Of a stretch of DNA of 9,011 nt, positions 1-6,829 are shown one piece after another (the stretch's first letter is position 1; every line of letters begins with the position of its first letter). The notes below the pieces were generated by a model. It was not told the DNA's origin, did no database searches, and was given only the letters and a program-made list of their open reading frames with translations. The DNA lies in NCBI GenBank assembly GCA_937915725.1, contig CALGGV010000237.1, forward strand, positions 1-9,011, read 5' to 3'. The stretch is from an uncultured Selenomonadales bacterium. GTDB lineage: Bacteria > Bacillota > Negativicutes > Selenomonadales > Selenomonadaceae. The position numbers and the translations under genes were made by a program.

Positions 1-1850
1 ATCAGTTGCCAATGTTGATAGCCGTCGTCCAAAATTGCAACTTCCGCGCCGAAATGTTCAATAGCATATCTTCCGGTAACTGCCCTTTCTGCGCCTATTA
101 AAACCGGTACGTTTGGCAAATGTTTAGCCAACATATAAGCCTCATCGCCCGCTTCTGCCGCGTCCATATGTAAATTTTTTCCGTCTGAAACAATTCCAAT
201 TTCGCCGTGCCACTTTGAACGGTAGCCACGATTTAAAATTACAACTCTATAGCCCATATCCCTAATATCTCGCGCCAAACGTTGAGCAGTTGGAGTTTTG
301 CCCGTGCCGCCGACTGTGATATTTCCTAAGCTGATAACGTAGCAATTTAATTTTTCCTTGCCCAAAATTCCTGTCCTGTAAAATAAAAGTTTTATGTTGA
401 CAAGTTGTTCATAGACAAGCGAAAAAATATAAAACAGCCCCATTAGCAAAGTCATTGAAATGCCGTCGGATTCTTTGCTGTGAATCAGATAGATAAAATA
501 TGTGCGCAGATTTTCAATTTTTTGAGTAGTACGCGGGTGGCGGGCGTTTTCTTTCGCCTCGTAAGCAGTTAAAACTTTTCGCAAAAGTATAGCGGATTTT
601 CTAGCCGCGCCGCGATTTTCTAAAACGATTTTCAAAGTTTCAGTTTCAAGTTGTTTTCTGCGCTCGGCGTCATCGAAAAGTTTTTTGGTTTGCTCCACAA
701 GTTCTTCAACATTATTTACAGTGATACAGGCGTTGCGATTTGTGAAAAGGGCGTGCGTGTCTTTGAAATTTTCCATATGATGCCCGACAATAATTGCCTT
801 GCCGTGCGCCGCCGGCTCCAAAATATTATGCCCGCCGTGAGTAACCAAACTGCCGCCAACGTAAATTACATCGCCGATACTGTAAACTTGCCCCAATTCG
901 CCGATTGTGTCCAAAATTATAACGTCTTCATTTGCGGGCGGGCGTTTCTGTAATTCGGTACGAGTTCCAACTTTAAAACCTGCGCGAGAGCAAATGCTGA
1001 TAACTTCACGAGTGCGCAAAAGTTCACGCGGCGCAATTACCAACTTTGCCTTTTTATGTTTTTCACGAACAGCCTTAAACGCTTGCAAAACATAATCTTC
1101 TTCGCCACGATGAGTACTGCCTGCAAGAAAAATCCCTTCGGCGTCTTTCAAGCCCATATCTGTTAAAATTTTTTCCCGCTCCTCCGGCGTTACGTCTGTA
1201 TAAGTTTGGTCAAATTTTGTATTGCCGGTAACAGTAACCAAATTTTCAGGCGCGCCAAGTTGCTTTATATAATTGGCGTCGATAGGCGACTGCATCGCAA
1301 AAAATTTTACCGTGCCAATCATATCAGTTAAAATTGAAAACATATACTTGTAACGGCGCACGCTTTTTTCAGAAATTCTGCCGTTTACCATCATAACGGG
1401 GATATGAAGTTGGCGGCAATTTCTCAAAAAATTGGGCCAAAGTTCAGTTTCAACATTTAAGAAAATGCGCGGGTGGATTCTGCGAATAACTGACGCCGCC
1501 ACAAAAGGTAAGTCCAGCGGAAAATAAATTATGCTGTCCGCGTCCTTGATAATCCTGTTAGCCATTTCGTAGCCGGAAGTTGTAACCACTGAAACTAAAA
1601 TTGGCGATTTGGGAAATTCCCGCCGAAATTCTTTGATAAGCGGGCTTGTAGCTACAATTTCTCCAACTGATGCCGCGTGTACCCAAATACAATTTTTTTT
1701 CGCTACAGGATCAAGCGCGCCGTCAGGAAAATATCCTAAACTTTGCTTGATTCTTTCAACGAAACCTTTTTCACGAATTGAACGAATTGCAAAAACCGGA
1801 ATTATTATAAACACGACCAAAATTGCCGCTAGGTTGTAGAGCAGTTGCAT
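1..1850 (-). CDS. waaA-lpxK: Fused Kdo transferase (WaaA/KdtA) - tetraacyldisaccharide 4'-kinase (LpxK), 3' end outside window
   Basis: One reading frame without stops gives 616 residues from an ATG and runs off the left edge. Residues 1-~430 are a KdtA: a hydrophobic N-terminal anchor (~3-20), WVHAASVGE with the catalytic Glu64, ETELWPN, NGRISEKS, GNTKFD, GSTHRGEED, and GGSLVTHGGHN (332-342) followed by ILEPAAHG. KdtA moves Kdo from CMP-Kdo to lipid A precursor on the inner face of the inner membrane. After a short linker, residues ~450-616 are the N-terminal part of LpxK, which phosphorylates the 4' position of the lipid A disaccharide: a hydrophobic segment, GNITVGGTGKTP (Walker A, ending at Pro520), NRGYRS, AGDEAYMLA and LDDGYQHW (~607-614). 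The rest of LpxK lies beyond the window. An AAGGGG site (1858-1863) sits 7 bases before the ATG. The two enzymes are usually separate and act at neighbouring steps. Identification of both halves is firm; the fusion rests on my frame-by-frame reading. Confidence 0.92.
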   Translation of the reverse strand, partial: MQLLYNLAAILVVFIIIPVFAIRSIREKGFVERIKQSLGYFPDGALDPVAKKNCIWVHAASVGEIVATSPLIKEFRREFPKSPILVSVVTTSGYEMANRIIKDADSIIYFPLDLPFVAASVIRRIHPRIFLNVETELWPNFLRNCRQLHIPVMMVNGRISEKSVRRYKYMFSILTDMIGTVKFFAMQSPIDANYIKQLGAPENLVTVTGNTKFDQTYTDVTPEEREKILTDMGLKDAEGIFLAGSTHRGEEDYVLQAFKAVREKHKKAKLVIAPRELLRTREVISICSRAGFKVGTRTELQKRPPANEDVIILDTIGELGQVYSIGDVIYVGGSLVTHGGHNILEPAAHGKAIIVGHHMENFKDTHALFTNRNACITVNNVEELVEQTKKLFDDAERRKQLETETLKIVLENRGAARKSAILLRKVLTAYEAKENARHPRTTQKIENLRTYFIYLIHSKESDGISMTLLMGLFYIFSLVYEQLVNIKLLFYRTGILGKEKLNCYVISLGNITVGGTGKTPTAQRLARDIRDMGYRVVILNRGYRSKWHGEIGIVSDGKNLHMDAAEAGDEAYMLAKHLPNVPVLIGAERAVTGRYAIEHFGAEVAILDDGYQHWQL

Positions 1851-1862
1851 ACACGCGCCCCT

Positions 1863-1918
1863 TTTTGTAGGTTTTAGGGAAAATTCCCCAGACTTTAGGC
1901 TTTATCCCTTAGTCCTTA
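1863..1918 (-). repeat. Tandem 7-base repeat (TARRGNN) at the end of the PIG-L-like gene
   Basis: Read on the minus strand from 1918, units follow in 7-base steps: TAAGGAC (1912-1918), TAAGGGA (1905-1911), TAAAGCC (1898-1904), TAAAGTC (1891-1897), TGGGGAA (1884-1890), one unit that does not fit (1877-1883), then TAAAACC and TACAAAA. The first two units encode the last residues of the PIG-L-like protein, and the third supplies its TAA stop. The same pattern recurs at 3578-3598, 3823-3836 and 6782-6823. The first four or five units are clear; the last two are doubtful. Confidence 0.55.
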
Positions 1919-3434
1919 AATTTATTTTATCAAGCCACTGTAAAACTTTCAACTGAATTTGCGCCAAATCGCCCACGCGCCGAATAATTGCCCTATCGTA
2001 AATGTTAGGGTTGCTCAAAACTTCAGCCGTTAAAACAATTTCCTTTGTGTTGCCCAAATTTAAAATTAACTCTCCATCGCCGCTAAAAATTTCCGTCAAA
2101 ATATTTTCGTCGTTTGAAGTGGCAGTCAATCTTACATTTTCATCAACGTGAAATTTATATAAGCCGATAGGAATTTTTTCAATTTCGTAAGGAACGTCAT
2201 AACGATAAAAAAAATTTTTCCCAACAACTAATTTTATGAACGGCGAAATTTTTTTCAGCGGTTCGGCGTTTGCAAAAAATTCAACTTCAGAAATTCCAAA
2301 ATCTTTTCCGCTTTCGATAATTTCAATTTCTGCACGTCGCACAAAAATTTTTTCCACGTCAAGAATCAGCGGGCAGCCGTGATTTGGCAAAATCTTTTCC
2401 ATAACTTGAATATTATCTAAAGAAATTCCCGCCTTGTCAATGTGATTTTCTAAATCAAGCCGAATTTTTAATTTAGCCGCCGCCTCGTCAAAAATATTAC
2501 CGTAAATTTTAATTTGTCGAACTTGAACGCCTTCAGCCCATTCAATTTTCAAAATTTTTTCTGTATCGTCAACGCGCGGTCGCCAACATTCGCCAAAAAT
2601 TTTAAAATCTGCAACACTTTCAGCCACGCCGGAACTTGCAGAAATTTTCGCAGTAAAAATTTGATTGTCCGTCCTGCGCTCAAAAAAAACTTCATCTGAA
2701 TTTAAAATTCTCAATGCAGAAAATTTTTTTAATTTGGAATTATAGGCAAAAATTGCCGCCGCAAGTGGATTATTTTTCAATAAAGTTTTTCGGCATTTTT
2801 CCGGAACGGGAAAACGTACACGCCCCGCCCAATTATAATTTGCGCGGTTGATTAAATCAAAGTTGTAATTGTCGGTAGTTGAAATTTTGGGCAATTTGAC
2901 TGACAATAAATTTGGCGCGTAAAAATCCGGCGGTGCGTTTAAAGCGGTTGCGTTTGCAAGTTTTTTATAAATTTCCGGGCGATAATCCGGATTTTCTTTT
3001 AAAATTTCGCCCATGACTTCTTCAAAGATTGAGGATAATTTAGATTCAGAATCATAATCCGGGCAGAAAATAATATTGGCGCGGAGTTCCAACAAAATAT
3101 TTTTTAAATCTACGCGAAGATTTTTTTTGTTGAGGAAAATAATTTTATCTGCATTGACGCCCAAAATTTTCAGTACAAAAATATTTTCGGCAGTGGAAAT
3201 TTTTTCATTTGAATAAGCTATGAAAATTTCAGCACGCGCCGCCGCCAAATTTAAAATCATATTTCCCGCAATAAGAATTTCATCGCCGAAATTTTCAGCC
3301 ACTACCAAAATTCTTGTACCAAAATACAGCCTGTCAAAAAAAGAATTGCCGACAGTTTCTTCTTCCTCTTCACAAGTCATTTCGTCGTACAATTCCAAAG
3401 TTGAATCTATTTCTGATTTTAAAATTTTGTCCAC
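1902..3434 (-). CDS. PIG-L/LmbE-like protein lacking the zinc-binding motif (probable pseudoenzyme)
   Basis: About 510 residues. Residues ~38-260 resemble the PIG-L/LmbE N-deacetylase fold: a hydrophobic strand ILVVA, then the position of the family motif AHPDDE, then a long helix. The segment NSDEVFFERRTDN (~245-257) and the preceding RVRFPVP (~206-212) look like the distal part of some bacterial PIG-L proteins. Here the motif reads VVAENFGDE: the zinc-ligand His is Asn and the base Asp is Gly. The usual later His-rich segment reads CPDYDSESKL. No histidine occurs in the first ~260 residues, so zinc deacetylase chemistry is unlikely. The remaining ~250 residues look beta-rich and may be a carbohydrate-binding (discoidin-like) region, but I cannot name it. 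No signal peptide is visible. The frame could extend to a GTG at 3446, but the AAAGGTGAT site (3442-3450) overlaps that codon and is well placed for the GTG at 3434. The gene is 51 bases upstream of waaA-lpxK on the same strand, suggesting a cell-surface glycan role (inference). Confidence 0.7.
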   Translation of the reverse strand: MDKILKSEIDSTLELYDEMTCEEEEETVGNSFFDRLYFGTRILVVAENFGDEILIAGNMILNLAAARAEIFIAYSNEKISTAENIFVLKILGVNADKIIFLNKKNLRVDLKNILLELRANIIFCPDYDSESKLSSIFEEVMGEILKENPDYRPEIYKKLANATALNAPPDFYAPNLLSVKLPKISTTDNYNFDLINRANYNWAGRVRFPVPEKCRKTLLKNNPLAAAIFAYNSKLKKFSALRILNSDEVFFERRTDNQIFTAKISASSGVAESVADFKIFGECWRPRVDDTEKILKIEWAEGVQVRQIKIYGNIFDEAAAKLKIRLDLENHIDKAGISLDNIQVMEKILPNHGCPLILDVEKIFVRRAEIEIIESGKDFGISEVEFFANAEPLKKISPFIKLVVGKNFFYRYDVPYEIEKIPIGLYKFHVDENVRLTATSNDENILTEIFSGDGELILNLGNTKEIVLTAEVLSNPNIYDRAIIRRVGDLAQIQLKVLQWLDKINLRTKG

Positions 3435-3441
3435 GTAATTT

Positions 3442-3450
3442 ATCACCTTT
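3442..3450 (-). promoter_or_regulatory. Ribosome binding site that sets the GTG start of the PIG-L-like gene
   Basis: On the minus strand this reads AAAGGTGAT, near-perfect complementarity to the 16S rRNA 3' end. It lies 7 bases before the GTG at 3434-3432. The upstream in-frame GTG (3446-3444) is inside the site itself and so cannot be the start it serves. thrC shows the same spacing (GAGGTGA at 5355-5361, 7 bases before its TTG). Confidence 0.7.
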
Positions 3451-3487
3451 TTAGAAAATTAAAATTTCGGCGGCTTTTAACCAATTT

Positions 3488-3515
3488 ATTTTAACATTTA
3501 TTTTTAATCCGTCAA
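3488..3515 (-). promoter_or_regulatory. Sigma-70-type promoter for the PIG-L-like gene and probably waaA-lpxK
   Basis: On the minus strand the -35 is TTGACG (3515-3510), followed by a 16-base spacer and the -10 TAAAAT (3493-3488). The -10 is preceded by TGT, giving an extended -10. Each hexamer matches consensus at five of six positions. Transcription would start near 3481, leaving a leader of about 47 bases. It lies just downstream of the thrC terminator, consistent with a new transcription unit. Confidence 0.65.
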
Positions 3516-3530
3516 AATTTGAAATTCAAA

Positions 3531-3577
3531 ATAAAAAACTGCGCGACCTTTCAAAATTAGAATTAATCGCGCAGTTT
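3531..3577 (-). terminator. Rho-independent terminator downstream of thrC
   Basis: An 11-base perfect inverted repeat: AAACTGCGCGA (minus strand 3577-3567) pairs with TCGCGCAGTTT (3546-3536) across a 20-base loop. On the minus strand the second arm runs into a T tract, TTTTTTAT (3538-3531). The opposite strand has no T run after the stem, so it acts for the minus strand only. It ends the unit containing thrC and insulates the next promoter. Confidence 0.75.
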
Positions 3578-3598
3578 GTCCCTAATCCTTAGCCACTA
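3578..3598 (-). repeat. Three tandem 7-base repeat units beside the thrC terminator
   Basis: Minus-strand units TAGTGGC (3592-3598), TAAGGAT (3585-3591) and TAGGGAC (3578-3584) follow each other directly and abut the terminator stem. They match the TARRGNN pattern seen at the other three sites and mark one edge of the structured element at 3599-3822. Confidence 0.5.
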
Positions 3599-3822
3599 GG
3601 GTATGTTTAAAAATGAAAGATTAGAAGACGCGTTAGACGCCCGCCGCACTCCGTTTTTGCTTGTGACTTTAAATTTCGGTAAAGTGAGAAAACGCGGCTG
3701 TAACCTGCGAATTACTTTTTGTTTGACGCGAAAAACGCAGGCGGGCGAATGTTTTTCTTTGCTAGGCGTTTCTTTTTGCGCCAAAAAGAAATGCCGACTT
3801 GTTAAGTCTTAAAAATTAAAAA
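3599..3822. repeat. Structured non-coding intergenic element, possibly a dispersed repeat
   Basis: About 224 bases between the thrC stop and its terminator, more GC-rich in places than the surrounding gaps. It contains CGCCCGCC (3638-3645) complementary to GGCGGGCG (3740-3747), extendable by two pairs past a bulged A. It also has a 14-pair hairpin (3765-3778 with 3782-3795, 3-base loop, one G-U pair) and a small hairpin GACTT/AAGTC (3796-3808). No stem is followed by a T run, so these are not terminators. Overlapping short frames exist on both strands (about 69 and 62 codons), but neither has a ribosome binding site and both translate to basic, low-quality sequence, so I do not call a gene. 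The 7-base units on each side suggest an insertion or a repeat family. Its repetition elsewhere in the genome is not shown here. Confidence 0.4.
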
Positions 3823-3836
3823 ACTCCTAACCCTTA
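3823..3836 (-). repeat. Two 7-base repeat units spanning the thrC stop codon
   Basis: Minus-strand units TAAGGGT (3830-3836) and TAGGAGT (3823-3829) match the TARRGNN pattern. The second begins with the TAG stop of thrC, so the last codons of thrC lie in the repeat. With only two units this would not be called alone; it is supported by the longer copies at 1863-1918 and 6782-6823. Confidence 0.4.
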
Positions 3837-5347
3837 ATTCCGGCGGCAAATTTTAAAACACACTCCGCCATTTCGTCTTTAGTGCAAATATTTTCGTGAA
3901 GGATTTTAGCCGTGCCAAGAGCGGCAAGATTTTTCGGTATAGCTTTATCAGTAAAAAGACTAAGTTTATCAAGCTGTTCAAGATCATCAATACCTTCAAC
4001 ATTTTCGCCTAGCGCAGATAAAACTGAACTTGTAAATTTGAACGGACTGGCAGTCGAGGCAACAATTACCGGCAACATATCGCCCGTATTTTTGCGATAT
4101 TTTCCGACAACTGAAAGTGCAACAGCCGTATGAGTATCGACAAGATATTTGAAAGTATCAAAAATATTTCTAATAATTTTTAAAGTTTCATCTTCAGTAG
4201 CGTAATCCGCGTAAAAAATTTTATCCAATTTATTTTTAAAGGACGAATTGATTTTATATTTGCCGGTAGAATTTAATTCTTGCATAAAAGATTTTACGCG
4301 CTCTGTATCGCCGCCCGTTTCGTGGTAAAGAAGTCTTTCAAGGTTGCTGGAAATTAAAATATCCATTGAAGGGGTAATGGTTTTATAAAATTCCCTGTTT
4401 CTGTCGTAAAAGCCGGTATTGAAAAAATCTGTAAGAATGTGATTTATATTTGACGCGCAGATTAATTTTTTTATTGGCAAGCCCATTCTTTTTGCGTAGT
4501 AAGCCGCCAAAATATTTCCAAAATTGCCGGTAGGAACTGCAACATTAACAGTATCACCGAGTTTGATTGATTCAGATTTTACAAATTCGGCGTAAGTGGC
4601 GAAATAGTAGCAAATTTGCGGCACAAGGCGTCCCCAATTAATAGAATTTGCCGAGCTTAATTTGACGTTAGATTTTTCCAATTCCGCACGAATATTTTCA
4701 TCTGCGAAAATTTTTTTAACGCCGTTTTGGCAGTCGTCAAAATTTCCTTTAACCGCCGTAACATTTACATTTTTTCCGGCTTGAGTAACCATTTGAAGTT
4801 TTTGAATTTTGCTAACGCCTTCAGCAGGATAAAAAACCATAATTTTTGTCTGCGGTACGTCGGCAAATCCCGCAAGCGCGGCTTTTCCTGTATCGCCGGA
4901 AGTTGCAACCAAAATTAAAATTTCTTTCGTTTCGCCAACTTTTTTTAAAGCCCGCGTCATTAATTGCGGCAAAAGTTGTAACGCTAAATCCTTGAATGCG
5001 CTTGTGTTGCCATGCCACAATTCCATAACTCCAACGGGAGAATTTTTATGTTGTTCATCTTGAATTAAAATTGTCAGCGGTACTTTTGACGAAACATCAA
5101 ACCAATCATAAGCAAGTTCGCAACTCTCAAAAAGTTCATCTTCAGTATAATCTGTCAAAAATTTTTCCAGAATTGGAACTGCGCGCCCAACATAATTTTT
5201 ATCAACAAGTGATTTAATTTCGTCAAGTGTAACTTTTGGAATTGTTTCGGGAACAAATAAGCCGCCGTCATCTGCTATGCCTTTTAAAATTACGTCCGCC
5301 GAATTTAAAGGCTGGAAATTTTTTGTACGAGTGCTGATATATTTCAA
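3827..5347 (-). CDS. thrC: Threonine synthase
   Basis: 506 residues, close to the usual length of the longer bacterial threonine synthases. It converts O-phosphohomoserine to threonine and phosphate using pyridoxal phosphate in the cytoplasm, the last step of the pathway. The N-terminus MKYISTR and DDGGLFVPE (~26-34) are typical of the family. The cofactor lysine is Lys119 in NTSAFKDLALQ, and the phosphate-binding loop is ATSGDTGKAAL (~148-158). NWGRLVPQICYYF and VPTGNFGNILAAYYAK follow in the usual order. The start is a TTG with GAGGTGA (5355-5361) 7 bases upstream; no better start is nearby. It is transcribed away from hom-thrB, with a 147-base divergent gap. A strong terminator follows about 250 bases beyond its stop, so its transcript includes the structured element. 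No missing key residue was seen. Confidence 0.95.
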   Translation of the reverse strand: MKYISTRTKNFQPLNSADVILKGIADDGGLFVPETIPKVTLDEIKSLVDKNYVGRAVPILEKFLTDYTEDELFESCELAYDWFDVSSKVPLTILIQDEQHKNSPVGVMELWHGNTSAFKDLALQLLPQLMTRALKKVGETKEILILVATSGDTGKAALAGFADVPQTKIMVFYPAEGVSKIQKLQMVTQAGKNVNVTAVKGNFDDCQNGVKKIFADENIRAELEKSNVKLSSANSINWGRLVPQICYYFATYAEFVKSESIKLGDTVNVAVPTGNFGNILAAYYAKRMGLPIKKLICASNINHILTDFFNTGFYDRNREFYKTITPSMDILISSNLERLLYHETGGDTERVKSFMQELNSTGKYKINSSFKNKLDKIFYADYATEDETLKIIRNIFDTFKYLVDTHTAVALSVVGKYRKNTGDMLPVIVASTASPFKFTSSVLSALGENVEGIDDLEQLDKLSLFTDKAIPKNLAALGTAKILHENICTKDEMAECVLKFAAGIKG

Positions 5348-5376
5348 AACTATTTCACCTCAAATATTTTTGTTAA

Positions 5377-5405
5377 ATTGTAGCACTTTATTTGTAAATG
5401 TGAAA
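5377..5405 (-). promoter_or_regulatory. Extended -10 promoter for thrC
   Basis: On the minus strand the -10 is TACAAT (5382-5377), preceded by TGC, giving an extended -10. A weak -35, TTTCAC (5405-5400), lies 17 bases upstream. Transcription would start near 5370, leaving a leader of only about 23 bases that is mostly the ribosome binding site. There is no room for a T-box, riboswitch or leader peptide. I could not find an equally convincing promoter for hom in the rest of the gap. Confidence 0.6.
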
Positions 5406-5494
5406 GTTTTTCTGTTGCAGGAAATATTAAAATCGCCGCCGAATATTTTTTTGTTAGTTAATTTTCAGATTTAAAACTGGAGGAATAAATTTTT

Positions 5495-6784
5495 ATGGCT
5501 GAAAAGCAAATTACAAAAATTGGAATTTTAGGAGCCGGCACCATTGGCGGCAGCGTAATTAAAGTTCTGCAGGATAACAAAGATATAATTACTCAACGCG
5601 CAGGTACTGAAATTCAAATTAAAAATATTTTGGTACTGCCGCACGAAATACCCGCACTTCAAGAAAAAGGCTTGCCCGCTACAAGCAACTTTGAAGATAT
5701 TTTGAACGATGACGAAATTTCAATAGTTGTTGAATTAATCGGCGGCGTAAAAGCGGCTAAAACTTTTATGTTACAAGCTATGGAACACGGAAAAAGCGTT
5801 GTCACGGCGAATAAAGACGCGGTCGCGCAGTTTGGCGGAGAATTGTTCGATGCCGCCGAAAAAAATCACGTCGAATTTTTATTTGAGGCGTCTGTCGGCG
5901 GCGCAATACCTATCATAATGCCTTTGAAAAATTCACTTACGGCAAATCGTATAACGGAAATTTTAGGGATTGTAAATGGAACAACAAATTACATGCTTAC
6001 CAAAATGACTGAAGATGGCGCAGATTATGATACAGTTTTGAAAGAGGCGCAGGCGAAAGGCTACGCGGAGGCAAATCCTGCTGCCGATGTTGAGGGGAAA
6101 GACGCCGCCCGCAAAATTGCTATTCTTGCGTCAATCGCCTTTAATTCCCGCGTGCAATTTGATAATGTTTCCATTGAAGGTATCACAAAAATTACGCCAA
6201 AAGATATTCAACACGCCGCAAATTTAGGTTACGTGGTAAAACTTTTGGCTATTGGTAAAGAATCTGATGCGGGCGTTGATGTTAGAGTTCATCCGGTACT
6301 TTTGGCGAAAACTCATCCGCTTGCAAGCGTCAACGGCGTTTTCAATGCAATTTTCGTAAAAGGTTATCCTATCAACGAGGCAATGTTTTTCGGACCGGGC
6401 GCAGGTTTTCCTACTGCCTCCGCCGTTATCGCTGATATTATCGAAATTGCAAAGGAAATTCAAACTAACAGCATCGGGCGTTTCGGTTGCACTTGCTACA
6501 ATAAAAAGCCAATTTGCCCGATTGAAGAAACTGTTTCTTCGTATTATATTAGGCTTTTGGTTGATGATAAGCCTGGAGTTTTGGGCGCGGTTGCTACAAC
6601 TTTTGGCAACGCCGGAGTAAGTTTAACTTCAGTTGCCCAAACTAACAGCACTGTTGAGGATCACGCTGAATTGGTTGTCGTTACTCACAAAGTTAAACAT
6701 AAAAATATTTTAATCGCACAGGACGAATTGAAAAAATTATCTGTCGTAGACGAAATTTCAAGTGTAATGCGCGTCGAAAGTTAA
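5495..6784 (+). CDS. hom: Homoserine dehydrogenase with C-terminal ACT domain
   Basis: 429 residues, the normal length for the monofunctional enzyme. It reduces aspartate semialdehyde to homoserine with NAD(P)H at the branch to threonine and methionine. The Rossmann loop is GILGAGTIGGS (10-20). TANK carries Lys107, which faces cofactor and substrate. EASVGGAIPII (131-141) and GIVNGTTNYM (158-167) follow. GYAEANPAADVEGKDAARK (189-207) holds the catalytic acids and Lys207, equivalent to the yeast Asp219/Lys223 pair. Residues ~350-429 are an ACT domain (YYIRLLVDDKPGVLGAV), the usual site of threonine feedback. The start is ATG with GGAGG (5479-5483) 11 bases upstream, slightly long spacing. It is first of a plus-strand group with thrB, but the 110-base gap to thrB holds 7-base repeats and a second copy of the hom tail. 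Confidence 0.96.
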   Translation: MAEKQITKIGILGAGTIGGSVIKVLQDNKDIITQRAGTEIQIKNILVLPHEIPALQEKGLPATSNFEDILNDDEISIVVELIGGVKAAKTFMLQAMEHGKSVVTANKDAVAQFGGELFDAAEKNHVEFLFEASVGGAIPIIMPLKNSLTANRITEILGIVNGTTNYMLTKMTEDGADYDTVLKEAQAKGYAEANPAADVEGKDAARKIAILASIAFNSRVQFDNVSIEGITKITPKDIQHAANLGYVVKLLAIGKESDAGVDVRVHPVLLAKTHPLASVNGVFNAIFVKGYPINEAMFFGPGAGFPTASAVIADIIEIAKEIQTNSIGRFGCTCYNKKPICPIEETVSSYYIRLLVDDKPGVLGAVATTFGNAGVSLTSVAQTNSTVEDHAELVVVTHKVKHKNILIAQDELKKLSVVDEISSVMRVES

Positions 6785-6823
6785 ATGTTAAAGAATAGGG
6801 AATAAAGGCTAAAGACTAGGGAT
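6782..6823 (+). repeat. Six tandem 7-base repeat units starting at the hom stop codon
   Basis: In steps of exactly seven: TAAATGT (6782), TAAAGAA (6789), TAGGGAA (6796), TAAAGGC (6803), TAAAGAC (6810) and TAGGGAT (6817). The first unit begins with the hom TAA stop. Each unit opens with TAA or TAG, so the first three put a stop in all three reading frames. The consensus is TARRGNN. This is the cleanest of the four copies in the window. Confidence 0.65.
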
Positions 6824-6829
6824 AAAAAA

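Noticed and set aside
651..1839. Plus-strand frames of 60-100 codons opposite waaA-lpxK
   Set aside because: They lie wholly antisense to a motif-rich coding region, lack ribosome binding sites and resemble no family.
3434..3446. GTG at 3446 as the start of the PIG-L-like gene
   Set aside because: The Shine-Dalgarno sequence overlaps this codon, while the GTG at 3434 has ideal 7-base spacing.
3765..3795. 14-pair hairpin as a terminator for thrC
   Set aside because: No T run follows on either strand; the stem at 3536-3577 with its T tract is the better terminator.
3596..3812. Short frames on both strands (69 codons plus strand from 3603, 62 codons minus strand from 3784) as small protein genes
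   Set aside because: They overlap each other, have no ribosome binding site, translate to basic sequence without family features, and coincide with strong hairpins; a non-coding element fits better.
5384..5402. Imperfect palindrome CAC...GTG between the thrC -35 and -10 as a repressor or LysR operator
   Set aside because: Only about 5 of 9 positions are symmetric in AT-rich sequence, which is not enough to call.
5392..5480. A plus-strand promoter for hom
   Set aside because: Several TTGNNN hexamers occur, but none has a convincing -10 at 16-18 bases.
6782..6823. CRISPR array or microsatellite
   Set aside because: Units are 7 bases with no spacers, and they vary between units while keeping phase, so it is neither CRISPR nor a simple slippage repeat.
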